From Opisthocomus hoazin (taxonomy: Eukaryota > Chordata > Aves > Opisthocomiformes > Opisthocomidae), in assembly GCF_030867145.1 (NCBI RefSeq), contig NC_134433.1:13033216-13097215 (forward strand): 64,000 nucleotides of DNA. The letters are read 5' to 3'. The position numbers were made by a program, and so were the translations under genes. Under the pieces are notes generated by a model that saw only the letters and a list, made by a program, of their open reading frames with translations, did not search any database and was not told the DNA's origin. Below are positions 1-13,600 of this stretch, one piece after another. Each line of letters starts with the position of its first letter. The stretch's first letter is position 1.

Positions 1-235
1 CAAACAACAACAAAGAAGTTCATGTAGTACTCTCAGATTAAGCTACCAATGATATTACTTACCCGAGGAAGTAATTTAATATGTATTAGTAGTTTCTTAA
101 ACTGGATAAAAGAATTTTCCAACTTGCTTTCAGTATTGTTACTGCGGGTTGGTTTATGATGTGTGAGAACAGGAGGTCATCCTGGTGATTTCGTGTGAGA
201 TGACGAATGGCGTTTCCTCCTGATTTGTGTTTCAG

Positions 236-2975
236 ACTATCCTGAGAGATCTGCTGCGCTTCCTCTTGGTTTATATGATCTTCCTCTTTGGCTTTGCTGC
301 AGGTAAGGACTTAGCACTATGACGCAGGCTGGGCTGCAAGAGGAGGAGGATTCAAATTCTGTTTTTCTTACAGCTCTGGTTACGCTGATGGGGGATGCTC
401 CTTTGGTCCCTCAGAACAAGTCTCTTGCTCAGATGGAAAGCACTGGGAACCATGCTATGTACGGAGGGCTGCTTAGTGTCTCCCTGGAGCTCTTCAAGAT
501 CACCATTGGAATGGGCGACCTGGAGTTTCAGGAACATGCCAGATTCAGATACTTCGTCATGCTCCTGCTGCTTCTCTTTGTGATTCTGACTTACATTCTT
601 TTGCTCAACATGCTGATTGCGCTCATGAGTGAGACTGTCACGGATATTTCTGATGATAGCGCAAGTGTCTGGAAGCTGCAGGTGAGACATGGTGCCGCTC
701 AGCGGTTAGGTGATAGCCCAAGCTCCTACTTGAGTTTCATAACATCAGTGCCTGTCTTTCTCCTATGCCTCAAATGTAACAGTGTCTTTTACATAAACTT
801 GCCACTCTAGGGATAAATCCTAAGATAGTTTTTAGGTTTATTGAAAGCTCATGCTGTTTTCATGGCTACCAGCCAGTCCAGATCCATGTGCGTAAGTAAC
901 TTGAGAGAGTAACTGACTGGTACTGTTGAGCTAAGGAGCACTTTGGGATCAATTTCCAAAGTGATTTTCTAATTCAAAGTAGTTGCTGATTGGGGAAGAT
1001 TTAATTGAAAGGAGGGGCGGGGCTCTGTATGCCCTGTTTTCTCTCTGACATGGACTTATTCTTTCAGAGGGCTATTGCTATTCTAGAAATAGAGAAAGCC
1101 TGGCTGTGGCGCCAAGGTGGGAAGAGGAGATCTGGCTGCTTTATGTCAGTGGGCCTCAATAAGAAAGATGAGCGATGGTGTTTCAGGTAAGACAGATGTA
1201 CCATTACCCCTTACTCTCCAGCCTCTTAACGAGTTCCTGCGATTCATAAACTGGTAACCCTGAACTGCCACAGGGAATTTCAGCACTGACTCAACGGAGT
1301 GACTCAACCACACGTTCCTGGGTACCTGCAGATTGGTTGGTGGCTGCAATGCTGGAAGTTCAAGAGCTAGTTGAGCCACCAGCATTGTCACCAAGATGTG
1401 CTGTCACCAAAAGATGTCCTGCTAACCCACATCTGTGCAAGTGGTTATGGTGACAGGGTGTCTGCAATGATGCTTGCTTTGCTGCTGCAAATCTAGCTAT
1501 GCCCAGAGTGGGCTGGGGTGGGAGGGATGGAGGCTGGTGGCCCCTCAGCTCAGGAACGTGCAACACGAGAGGGCAGCACTCTTCCTCACGTACAGGGGCC
1601 GGGAGAGCGGATAAACCTTTCTTCACCCAGCAAACTGAATGCAGGCAGCAATTCTGTAACTCCAGGGTGTTACAGAGCACGTACAGAAAGCGAAATCTAG
1701 GAGCCTTCTTTATGTTAAGTATGTTCCCTGGGAGGAATGGAGTACTTTAACACAAACAATGTAGACCAGCACCCAATATACAGGGAAAGAAGATATTTAC
1801 CTCCTGGAGCTTAGACTGCGGAAGATCTTTACTCAGAAAAAAGCTCTGCAGGATGTTGTTGCTACAGCCAGACCATTAGGATTGTGTTGGCAGGATGAGC
1901 TGGGTTGGGATGTTGCAGGGCAGTGCAATACGGACTAAAATGCTGTACTCCATGCATCAGTGTCGTATTTTGTCTCTCCAGAGTAGAGGAAATTAAATGG
2001 ACGAATTGGGCAAAGGATGTGGGAGTTCTTAAGGAAGACCCTGGAAACACCAGTGATTCAGAAATAAATCCAGAAGGTAAATTAAATCATGAAGAAAGGT
2101 CTTCAGTATCCTTTTAGCTTCCTGTTCAGTAACTACTCTTGACATGTGAAGTCTTTGGGAACAGAAATTTTAGACAGGCCAGCTTGCTTGTGAAATTGCT
2201 TCCACAAGGCATCCCACAATAGTAGCACCATCACTTGTGAGCTGAGAAAATAAAGAATTACAGTAGGTATGGACCTGTTCAGAGTTTGAGAACAAATAAT
2301 GAGAATAAAGGAGATGCCATTCTTACTTCAGTAGAAATGGGCAAGAAACGCTCCTGAGAAAAGCAAGGGCTGTTCTTCTGTTTGACTTAGAAGCCCAAAT
2401 GCATGGTGCTTTTTCCAGGAAAGGTAAAATTTAGGCCTACTCATACTGCAAATGTTAAAATTGCAGGGCTCTTATATCATAAATCAATGTACTAAGATGA
2501 GCAACTTTGTCAAATTCAGCTGAAGAGAGTTAGGTTTTCTTCCCCTGTTACACCTGAGAAGCAACTCTGTGTGGAAAATGGAGAGCTGTTACTTTCTCTA
2601 GAAATATTTTGTTCAGCCTGGCAGAGTTTGGGCAGAAGTTCCACTGGATTTAAACATGGTCCCCTGCTCTTCCAGTGTAGGTTCTTCCTAGATGGCAGTT
2701 TTCTAAGAGTGATGAGGATGCAACGCTTAAAATACTGTCTGGTGTATGTTGGGTGTTCCCTAAACCTGCACTCTTCTAAAAACTGGATCCCTTTGTCAGC
2801 TTCCTGCTGACAAAGGGCTGCTGTTCTTATGTCTCCTGCTATAGAGACAAGATCATGGAAACGGATGCCACAGAAACAACTGAGATCAGCTGTTTCAGAG
2901 GAGCAGTCACTATTGCAGTCCCAGCTATCAGCAACTGAGATGATGCCACTAGAGAGACAAACCAGAAATCTTTAG
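236..2975 (+). CDS. TRPV2: TRPV2-like cation channel, 3' end (partial)
   Basis: This is the 3' part of a transient receptor potential vanilloid channel, a tetrameric Ca2+-permeable plasma-membrane channel. Supported exons are 236-302, 374-681, 1068-1186 and 1982-2076; all have AG/GT borders and compatible phases (1, 0, 2, 1). They encode the end of S5, a long turret with an NKS glycosylation sequon, the selectivity filter TIGMGDLEF, S6 with NMLIALMSETV, the TRP-helix segment ending SVWKLQ, and the membrane-proximal cytosolic tail with DERWCFRVEEIKW and a following EDPG. ALMSETV (TRPV1 and TRPV3 have ALMGETV) and DERWCFRVEE favour TRPV2, while MGDLEF in the filter is TRPV1-like, so a TRPV1 paralogue is the alternative. 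The N-terminal ankyrin repeats and S1-S4 lie outside the window; bases 1-235 are intron. The last exon is uncertain and is given separately. Confidence 0.72.
2845..2975 (+). other. TRPV2: candidate terminal coding exon of the TRPV gene
   Basis: After the exon ending at 2076 (phase 1), the first in-frame acceptor giving a plausible tail is the TAG at 2842-2844. It opens 43 codons rich in Q, S, E and R (containing RSWKRMPQKQ) and ends at TAG 2973-2975. This tail does not resemble the mammalian TRPV2 C-terminus, but that region is poorly conserved. A rival acceptor before about 4135 opens a longer Cys-rich tail that reads less like a channel terminus. Possible AATAAA signals lie nearby, for example around 3369. 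Confidence 0.35.
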
Positions 2976-5900
2976 CAGGTTTTCTGGATTGCAACCTTGC
3001 CTCCGACTTCAAAGGAGTAGTTCTCCCTATAGCAGCTGGAAGAATTGAAGGCATTATCAGTATTAAAGTGCATTTCATCAACAACTGTGGTTCAGCCTGT
3101 GGCTTTAAATATTGTCATGCACTTTAATCATTAATTTCGTCTGAAGAAACTATTTTTACTCAACTTTATCTGCCTGACACTTTCTTATTACTATGTCTAA
3201 AGGTGCAAGAGTGAGATCATAGGGGCAGTGGGGAGTGGCCTTTGGGAAGGCAGTGCTTTCTGAGCTGTAGAGAAATAACGCTGTTTGCCACAGAGGAGCA
3301 AAGGATGGAGTGACCTATCTAAGAATGGGTGGACTGTTATTTTTCTGGCGCAAGTGTAGTGCCTTGGAATAAAGAGTGTTGTAGAGACATGAGAAGTTGC
3401 TAAGGATGGAGTTGGCTTCTGTGCAAAACACTGTCAGTGTGAGACACGAATGGACAAATACTCAGCCTTCAGTCACCAAGAGCCATGCTGAGTCTTTGTG
3501 TCAGTACCTGCAGTGCTTGGTGTTTAGCCTACACCAGAATTCCCATTTTACAGTATTATAACAAAATCATTTGTGCAATGTGCACATTTGCTTAAGAGCA
3601 CGAAAGTGGTGTGGATTTCCTTAAACATCTGTCTTTCACAAGTTGCTTTGTCTCTGTAGAAAAAGAGCAGCAGAATCCTGCCTGTGGCTTCTGAGAGACA
3701 GATGGGCCAAAATGCATTGTGTGGTAAACGTTTCCTGTCAGTCTTCGTGGGCGTCCTGTCTTGCTGTGAACAGTTACAAGGACCTCATTGCTTTTCATAG
3801 TGTGCACACTGCCTCAGGCTGGAGGAGGAGCATACTTTAAACTCTGTGGAAAAGAGATAAAAATAAGCTGTCTCACTTTCAGCCTATATTTTAAAATAAT
3901 AATATGTAGTGTTTCTGTAAACTGTCAATATAGCAAGTTTACTTAACAGAAAATGTTCATCTTTGGGTGTATTTTCAGAGCTTTAGCCTCTCTCAGAAAG
4001 GAAGAGAAAATGTGATCAGTGTAGACTGTAAGACCTTATCAAACTCCTGATTACCTTTCACTCAGCACTGTGCAGACCTCACTGCCATGCAAGTTAACTC
4101 TGTTTTTTTCATAACCTCGTGTCAGTTTGTGCAGCCACATCTGAAACTGTAACAGCTGATGTTGCATTGGATGCATCTTTCAAAGAGGGAATGGTTAATG
4201 ACAACACTGAAAAAGTTGCAGACTGCAAATGTTGGCAGCACCTTTTCTTCAGTAAGACAAACTGCAACTCACAATCTCCTGTCTCTCATTTCTACTCCAA
4301 GCAAGTGAAGCTGGGAGGTTTATCTTTTGGAGACAACCGTCTTAGTCCTGTTGCTTACTGCATGCATGTGACTGGCAGCAAAAGCAATGCTATTAAAACT
4401 TACTCCCTGTCACTTCAAATAGATTCTTCCCCTGTGCTGGGCAATTCCCTCTGCACCTTTGCTGCATTGGGTATCTGAATTGTAACTAACTCTTCTCATT
4501 CCAGCTTCTGCTGTTTTCTTGCTTTGTGAAGCCTTCAGCTGCTTTTTCCATCTATGGCTTTGTCCTGAGTGTTCCCAAGATTTGGCAAGGTGCTCATGCT
4601 GCACTAAGGATCCCCTGGCATATGGTAATCTGTCGCTGTGCTTGGTGCTTTGCTGCGATGGGGACACTTTGAGATTCTCAAGAAATGCAGAATCTGATCT
4701 GCCACCCCTGCCTGGAGTCTTAATAAACAACAAAAGAGAAACTTTGCTTACTGGTAGTGTTTTTGATAGCTGTGAGCTGTGGCAGCTTGCTTTCAAGGTA
4801 ACCTGCTTCTCTTTAAATCCCTTTCTTTACGCTTGCAGTGTAAGTTTCTTTTGATCTGTGTAACAAATATTCTTAAACATCTGGTGTCCACTGTGAAACA
4901 GGACCTTGGCATTCCTTGTTCCTTGTGCTTCCCAGTCACGCCACAGACCACCAGTCCCAGCCCTTTCAAGCTGATGGACAGCAAACAGGGACAGGCAGAC
5001 GCAGCAAACGGATATGTCAGATTGCTCAGAAGATTTAGCAGTGCCCAGGCTGTTGCGTGGTTCTTTGTGCAATGGAAGAAAGATATTTTTGAGGAGTTCC
5101 AACCTCTCTGCAGTGGGGTCCCTCCTATAGAGCTGAGATGAGCAAGCACTATTGAGATTAATATCAGTAACCTCCCAGTTGTCTGTATCCTTAACATACA
5201 AGGCTTCTCTTTGGTTTCACCATCTGAGCCACTTCCCTTTTCGGTCACATTACAAACAGGAAGGCTGTCTGAGGTTTATTGTGTGGGATGTCTGCAGTTC
5301 CTTGGAAAAGGAAGGACTTACAAGCCAGTTCATAGATTTGAAGGACCAACAGGATTTTGGGCCCACTCGTAATAGATCAAAATGTTTTGTAAGGAAACAC
5401 TTCAGTCATTTGCACAAGAAATTATCAACAGATGAACTGCCCTCTCCCTTCTATCTCTTGTGATGTGTAAACCTGCCTGCATGTGAATCCATCCCTATGC
5501 AAATGGGGAGCCTGTGCAGTGCTCTCGTCTAAGAAAACAGAAACTTTTCACAAACATCAGTGAAGGAACAGCTTCAGTTTCTCTCCTCTGTATATGTGAG
5601 CCATGAATATGCTGAAGGCCCAGCATTGCCATGGGGAAAAGCCACCAGCAGCTCTTACTACTTTCCATGCAGGGTTATGGATGCTCAGACCCTCCCCTGT
5701 GTGATCTGGTGAAAGTTTCTCGGTACCTGGCAGGGTTGGGACATGAACGCAGACCTTGTTGCTTCCAAACTCCTCCTCTACTCCAGCACACAGGGGTCAT
5801 TGCTCCCTGGGACCTCTGTGCTAGGCTCCAAATGACTCCCACTGCACTGTGGTCTGTCTCAGCGCCTATCCGTGTAATTTTCTTAAAAGAAACTTTCATG

Positions 5901-7641
5901 TCTGCTTTATATGGTTCCCAGTTCCCCATAAGGCCATTTTCCTGAGGGGTATAGGTGGAAGCAAGGCTTTATTGTTGCTCAAATGCTTTGCACATTTTAT
6001 TGTTTTTTTTTTTTTTATCCCCTGTATTTTTTTTGAAGCATGCTTTGAATCTGAAGCCAGTGTGGGGAGGTGTGTCTGTGCCTCTCTTCGTCTCTTCGTG
6101 ACCCCACTTGCAACGGAGCATACTTTCCATTGCCTCTGTAGCTAGCAAAAGGAGTCTTTGAAATGTGACAAGCAAAAGGGCTCAGACAAAGAACAGATGC
6201 TTTATGTATGTCTACATAAGCTGCAAAGAGCTATTTCTGAAGTGATGCAGCTGGCAGATTTCTCAGCTGGGCTGTTCCTGTGGCTAGCTAGCAGTTTTGT
6301 TTTTCTTTGCTGTATTTGAGAAATTTCATTTGTTGCTCTGGGCCTATAAAGAAAATAAAATCGGGGGGGGGGGGGGGGAAGGGGGAAGACATTTTAAAAG
6401 AAAACTCTTCCACTTTACAACCTCACATCTGCTTCAGCAGCGTGAATAAAAGTGGTGCCAGACAGGACCAGGCAAAGCCTCAGAAAGGCGTGACTGCGGC
6501 TGCTTCATGGCTGGCACCTAACTGTTACCAAAACCTGAGTGCAGAGAGTGTTTTCTTCATTTCCTCTTTTCTTGTAATCTTTTTCGGTTCGGATTCATGA
6601 GATGTGTGCTACTGCAGCGTTTCTGGGCTGTGAGGATGGTTGTCAAATGTTAAACACAAGAAGTCCTTGTGAGGAAGAGAGTTGGAAGTAGCTAGAAAGC
6701 GTCTGTGTGATCTGTTGCACTCTTTTCTGAGAACGCTTGGAAAACTTACATTTTCTGGGCAAAGAGAATTACATCTCTGGAAGAGCTTTCTTCTCTCCCC
6801 CACCCTTCCCAGAGGATTTCCTATGGAGTTAATTCTTCTGATTGCTCAGCATTTGCTGTTTCAGCTCGTTATAGCACTTTTAATAACAACACCCTGCATC
6901 CAAATAATACTTGCTGTACAGTACTCTGCTAGCATGAACTATTTGGCAGTAATTGCATGCTAGTCTGGTCCAGACTAAGGTCAACAGTACAGAGACATAA
7001 GGGATCAATAGAAGCCAAAGAATTGTTGGCCGAGGGGAGAAGAGATATGCAGAATCCTTTAAGGTATTCTGGGCATCCTGCCATAAAATGTCAATGTTTC
7101 TGACACCAGTAATGTACCAAATAAAAGAGGAACATCAAGTGGTCTGTGTGTGTGAGGGGTGGGGGGGGAACCTCCTGCATTAAAAAAATTACTGAGGGGC
7201 ATCAGAGAACTGATATCTCTCTTAAATCCCTGCTGTGAGTTCACTTGAGTCAGTCTGCACATTTCAACGCAATGCAGCACGTCCACGTAGCAAGCACCAA
7301 AGGACGAGGTGGCCAGTACAAACATAGACCCCGGTGGCTTTTCCAGACAGATCCTGTTGTTCTAGGTATACTAAAGGTGTTGATGGACAGAAATGCGGAC
7401 ACTGCTAAAAATTACCTTTCAGTAACATAAGTTTACCTTTTAGTAGGTCTTCGCATCTGCAGTTTTATTAAAATGTCACTAGTGTACGCCTTGAAACCTC
7501 AGTTAGGAAATCCACAATAGAGTCACTTTGTATCAGCAAGCACAATGAGACATGCAGATCTGGAGAATCATCAGAGGAAGAGAGCAGCTTTTATCTGGTG
7601 TCTCCAGTCATCCTCCTCCCTCCACCTTAAAGCTGGGAACA
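2976..7641. other. intergenic stretch between the TRPV gene and ITGAE
   Basis: This stretch holds any remaining TRPV 3' UTR and the ITGAE upstream region. I see no further coding exon, RNA gene or recognisable transposon. It contains homopolymers (T-run 6003-6016, G-run 6363-6378). No TATA box or CpG island marks the ITGAE start, as expected for a tissue-restricted leukocyte gene. Confidence 0.5.
6363..6378. repeat. G16 homopolymer
   Basis: Sixteen consecutive G, then AA and five more G. It is a simple repeat prone to length change and assembly error, and can form a G-quadruplex. Confidence 0.9.
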
Positions 7642-10600
7642 ATGAGATTGCTCCTGTATCTACTCTGCCTAATGAGTGAGTCTTATCTCTATATTTATTT
7701 TATATATATTAGAAAATAAAAGTCTTAGTCCGGAAACAAAGTAATTTCTGGAGACTCAGACTGGTCCTGTAATGTGAGAAAATAAAATTACTCTTATGTA
7801 GAAAGTTCAGGATGTCTGGACTTGTATGGAAAGTCCTTGGTTTGCGATGTATTTTTCTACTAGTTCAGAGAAATTAATGTATTCGAGTGGAGAGACTTTT
7901 ACAGTGTTCATCCTTAGTGAGAGAAAGGCGGCTGCTTGGTGAAATTATACTCTCAAATACAAAGCTAACAAGCTATGTTTGGCCTTTTATAGTTTTTTAT
8001 TTATTTGTCTGTTTGCTTATAGTGAAGTAGGCGAGAGTAGAATGCAGGTGAGGTTTATATTCTTCCCTTTCTAGTGTCATTTTAGATACACCTTGGATTC
8101 AGCAGTAGGTGCTTTCAGAGGTACATTCCCCGCAAGTTTTTGGCTTGTTGATCTCTTAACAAGAGCTCTAGAACATGTGGGATTTTTTAAAAGAAAATTC
8201 AGAAGACCTTTATTTGGGAGTAAGTTTGTGTAAAGTAAAGCATAGGTATGGGTTAGAAGGAATGTTTCCCGAGTCGGAGTCTGTATCCATGTCACTCTGT
8301 CCTGTAGCCTCGTGGGGAGAGTTCTGTCATGAATTTGGCTTTTAGCTGCCCAGAAAGGGCAAGGCCCTGGCACTGCCCCTCCATGAGCTCAAGCGGTGGA
8401 CAACTGCATTGGGGATGTTACTGGCCACTGTTCTAGCAGCTCCACAAATAAACGCTAGTTTCATTCCGCATAATAGAATTTCTGTTTGTTGGTTCCCTTT
8501 TCAAAAGACTCAATACTGTATGTGCCTACTCCATCTATACAGAAAGAATATTATTCTTTAAGTATTCATTTTGTGCCCCCACAGACCTCCTGGCAAGCTT
8601 TACGCTTCCAGTGTGTTTGGGAAAAAAATGTTATTAATTTTATTCTTTTAATGACATGCCCATCAAAGTTCTCTGCAGCTTGCTTTGCTGTGATTTGAGA
8701 TTTAACGTCAAGATTTATGCTCTCCTGCTTTCCTTATTTGGATTTGACTTCTACGTGTTGTATGATGATGTATTATTTCTGCTAATATCTTTCTTCTCAC
8801 GTTTGCCATTACACTAGGTAACTTCCAGCTTTGTAAACATAAATCCTTAATGGATATTCCCACTGAAGTTTCTGATATTTTTTTAAATCTTGACCTTTCT
8901 TGATATGGTTTATGTAAAAATGAGGTGAAATCATTGATGGAGGCTTCTACCCTTATGTGCTTCTGTAGATCTTTTCTATTGCTCTTCTCTGGCAACTTTT
9001 TTTTTCAGTTGTGGGTTTTACTGATGAAGAAGGTAGTGTAGAAAAATGCAGTTGTCCGACCTGGTGGGTCTCGGTTACGTTCTTAGAATGAATCTGATGT
9101 AAACTGTCTGTATAGTTGGCTAATCTGCAACAGACATCTGGGTTTTTTTTCCCCTCAGTTTAAGCATAGCGCACTTAATTTCAGTAACTGAAGTGCTAAA
9201 CCCCCCCTGAGTCATCTGTGTTGGAAATCCCTGTGAGCAGGGAGTCAGGAGCAAAAAATTCAAATAACTTGGCTTTGCAGAGTGCCGGCAGCAGAACTGA
9301 GCGCGGAGCTGAGGAGCCTCTGGTTCCCAGGCCAAGCGCACAGGAAAATTCATAAGAGTGATGTTAGCTCCCTGGCCATGTTTGCTCCTTTTTTTTTTTT
9401 TTGCCTGCTTGAGAACTGTCCCTTACTTCAAAGATGGCTGAACTTTGTTCCAGCATATTTGGAATTCTGGTTTTGTTTTAACGAAGTTTGCTGGAAGCCT
9501 TTGGAAACGTGTGGTATTGTTAGGCTGATATTCTTGCAGTGGAAACATAGACAGATGCCTAGGAGCATCTCCAAGTTAATTTGGGTCTTTTCACTGGTGA
9601 AGTGGGATTTGCAAAACAAGGCAGTAGTTCAGCACGGTCTACCTACGCTCTGAAAGGGATGCGTGCCGTGTGCCTGAAGTACGGGGCGTTTCAGGAAGCA
9701 GAAGCAAAGACTAAAATTTCATGCTGTCTGCACAATTCACATCATTGCTCTTCTTTCACCTGTGCTTTCATAGACAGGCTGGGAAATGACATGGAATTGA
9801 TTTTACTCAGATTCAGCTCTGAGTAAAATTGGAATGAGGAAAGACTCTAGGTGGACACTAGGCCAGAATTTAAGCCCTTGTTAGTACTTCAGTGGTTATA
9901 TTAAACTGTTAGGCTGCGCGTTTAATGCAGGCTCAGCCTACAGCTTCTTAAGTTGGAGTCTGGGCGTTCAGAGCAGAGATTTTGGGCCGGAGTAATTTGT
10001 AAAATTCAGATTTCGTACTTTTCTTTTGTTCTAGTTTCAAACAGGGACAGAGTTTGTAATCGGAGTCACTTGGGCTTGTTCATGAGATTAGTGTGAAGTT
10101 TTCAAAGTTGTTGTGCGATTGACAGAGGTTTGGTTATCCAGTACAGCTCAGTGCTTGCATTTACAGCATTTATCATAGTAGCTTGCTTTTCTTGCATCCT
10201 ACTTTGTGACGTTTTCAGCCTGTCACTTAGAGTCAAATATGTTTATCTTCCCAGCCTGTGCATTTACTGAAGTGTTAACACACTTACAGAAGTCAAGAGC
10301 TGAGGTGTGAACAACAATAAGGGTTGGCTTGCCACAGAGGCTTACAGCTAAAACACCAGTGTCAGCCCCTTTTTTGTGGGCTTCCTTGCAATAAAGCGGT
10401 GCCTTCATGAAAAAAAAGAAGTTACCTTTAGGATGCAAATTCAGTTACAGCTCTGTGAATAATGGGTAGAAGTTTTTTTTTGTTTGATGGCTGTTTTATA
10501 TGTATTTTGAGATGTTATTTGACTTCTAGCAGACCTGCATCCTCATCAGAGTATCCATCACATTTGACACCAATTTACTCCCTGCTGCCAAGCTTTGAGC

Positions 10601-13600
10601 TTTCAGTTAACATCCCACAAAATCTATGTTCTCCTCTTCTTACCAGGTTTATGGCAATGCTATTCTTGTAGGGAACAATCGCTGCTGCTACCTAAACTGC
10701 TTATTCTTTAATCTAATAGGTTTTGGTGTCCTGGTCTGTTGAATATCAGCTTTACAAGAAGCGAATCCACTGGTTCCCCCCTGAAGTGTCATGCCACTTG
10801 CACAAGCCCTGGAGTTTTGTTTCTTCTCCTGCCTAAAGGCAGGCTTGTGAGCTTCAGCTAGTAAGAGTGTTTTGTGATACGCAAGATGGGCTGTCATAAC
10901 AGAACAACAGGACTTGCGTTATTTTGTTTTTCATTAGGCTGGGCAAGAAGATCCTTTGTTAATCTAAATCGGTGAAATCTCCATAGCTTGGTATCTCCCT
11001 CCTGCCAAGTGCTTCTGCTGGCCTAGTGGGCAGGATTCAAGGACAGCTGGCTCAAGAGCCTATTAACTATGACTCTACAGATCACAGTCTGCTCTCATCT
11101 ATTTATTTGTTTTCAGTGGTCAAGTCCATGAGGAGCTTTAATGTTGACACTGGCAAGACGTGGATCACACCACACACAGCCTCTTTGTTGTGGCCCACGG
11201 TTCTTCAGCACTCGGATGGGAACACAACCATGTAAGGAACAGAAGAAAGAAAAATGTACTCAGACTTCCCAGGTCTTTATTAATGCACGTGGCCCGAGGT
11301 CAGATAGCTTCTTGCTTTCTACAACTGTTAGCACAGGGTCCTCTGCCTGGGACCCAGAATCGTTCCTCAGTTCTCAGAGGTAATGAGGAATGCTAGAGCT
11401 TCGTTGGTGTGAGGTGTACATTGTCAGCCCGTGAGTCTTCACGGTGCTTCTCACTTCACCCACAGCTAAGTCGTGGCACTGTGCAGAAAGGATGTCTGCT
11501 CATTTGACCAAATGGCAGAAACAAGCAGTGGGTTTTTTGCAGTACTTCCTGGCATACCACACTGTTTCTGGGGCTGCAGGAGTCACAGCACCCACCAGCT
11601 GTCAAGAGTTATGTTACTGGCTTGGTCTGAAGACCATAAAGAGCTGGAAACTGCTGTATTTTGACTACTGGGTCTGTAGGGGAAGAGCAATGAATGGCTA
11701 GGCTGGTGATTAGGAGACAACCACAAGTGGTTGCTATAGAGATAACCTATATTATGCTGAGCAGATTGCTCAGGCTGTGTAGCAGACACCATATTTTACG
11801 TTTTGGAGTAAAGAAACTTTTCTACCCCCTGAGCAGAAATTGGCTGACTCGGAGAACAATCTCCATTTCATAGAGCAGTGCTGCCCTTTCCCAGTATGGT
11901 GGTTGGACTTTCTCGCTGCACCTCAGGCCTCCCTTTACCTCCAGTATTTTATAGGCAGGTCGCTTCCAGACCTCTTCTTTGGTCTGGGATAACTCTCTTG
12001 ATTTCATAGCTCAGAAAATGGGAAGGATGATGATTTTCAGGAGAAAATAAGCATTTTCCTTTTAGTGGCTGATTGAGCTCAAACCCACACTGGAGTCCAG
12101 TTAATTAAGAGATGTTGTCAGAATAACGGGTGGCCACCCAGGCACACAGATGATTGTTTTGCACTGTGCTGCCCAAGGACTCTGCCTGATTGTGTCACCT
12201 TCCCTATTTTCGACCTTTTTTCTCATTCTACAGGATTTTGGCTACTTCCTCAGCAGACAAGGGGCTGGGCAGGCTGAGGAAGTGCACTGTTTTGCAGGAG
12301 GAGATCCAATGCCAGGAGATACCTCTGCGAGGTACAGTCCCGCATCCCCTTCCCAGTGCTTGCTTTGCCGTGGACACGAGGGTGTGCAGAGGCTGGGTGT
12401 TTCAGAAAGAACCGGGCATGCTGCTGGGTCCCACAGATCAGCACTTCATGGAGAAAAATGCAAACCCACGGTCCCAGTGGTTGGGAGTGATGTGTCTGGA
12501 GGCTGCCAGACCTCTTCTGCCACAGATTAAATCTTCACCTAAACTTTGCTGAAATACAAGGCAAAGTTTTTTGTTTCAAATATGTTCACTACTGCTACAG
12601 TTGCTGATAACATTAACTTGGAGTCCTCCTAGAAGAGCAGGTACAGCTGACCTTAGTAGTGGTAGCCTTTCTCTATATTTATTCTGTCTGCCCAAGGCTG
12701 ACAAGCACCATATCCATTTCAGTTTTGTTCTCCTTCATTCATGCAATTGCTCGTTCAATTTCAGGAAAGATTAAAAGCTCCAAAAACATCCAGGATGGTG
12801 GCATAGCTATTGGCAGGAATTCAGACTGGATTCTGGTAAGGGACTGAAAATATCTGTGGTTGGGAATGACTGTATTTTTCTAAAATGCTGTATATACATT
12901 TTTGCTGGAAATTGCAAATGCACAGACATAACAGAAGGACAAAGGCTGAAAGCTGCTGGCTGGACCCTGGCTGGTTGGAAAGCCAGCTGGTGCATTGCCA
13001 GCCAGGAGGGAAAACTGAGAAGGGCCCTTCTCATCAGCTGAGGACTGCAGTGGACCTTGCGCCTCCCTGCAGTCACCCCCACTCATAGGGAAAGGGAGAA
13101 CTGGCAGAGGAGGCTTAGGAGAGCCATCAATGTGGAGGCTAACCCCTCAGGATGGTGAGCCCTCCAGCCGCACTCTGCTTCAGCGCAGGGCTGAAGTCCT
13201 GGGTAACCTGCTGCAGCAGCGGTCACATCAGGGAAGGTCCTGTTTTACTCTCACTAGGAGGTTTTCAGTGCTGTACAGGGGATGCTGAATGCTCATCAGA
13301 TGGCATCTTCAGTCACCCTCTGTCTACGGCTTTGCTCATCATTCATTGGCCTTCCCCGCCCTCCCCACAGGCTTGCCTGCAGAAGAAGCACCGTCGAGCC
13401 TTCACCACTACTGAGGACATGAATGGAGTCTGTACTCTGCTCACCCCCGACTTGCGCAGCACAGTGTTCCTCAACCTCACCAAGATGGGTATAGGAGCAA
13501 AGCCAATACTGTGCGTTTGCGGAGGGACAGAAATAACAGCACAATGCTCTGCTCTAGCAGCAAGGGCCTTCTGAGTTCCTAACCAGCAAGGTCTATGGCC

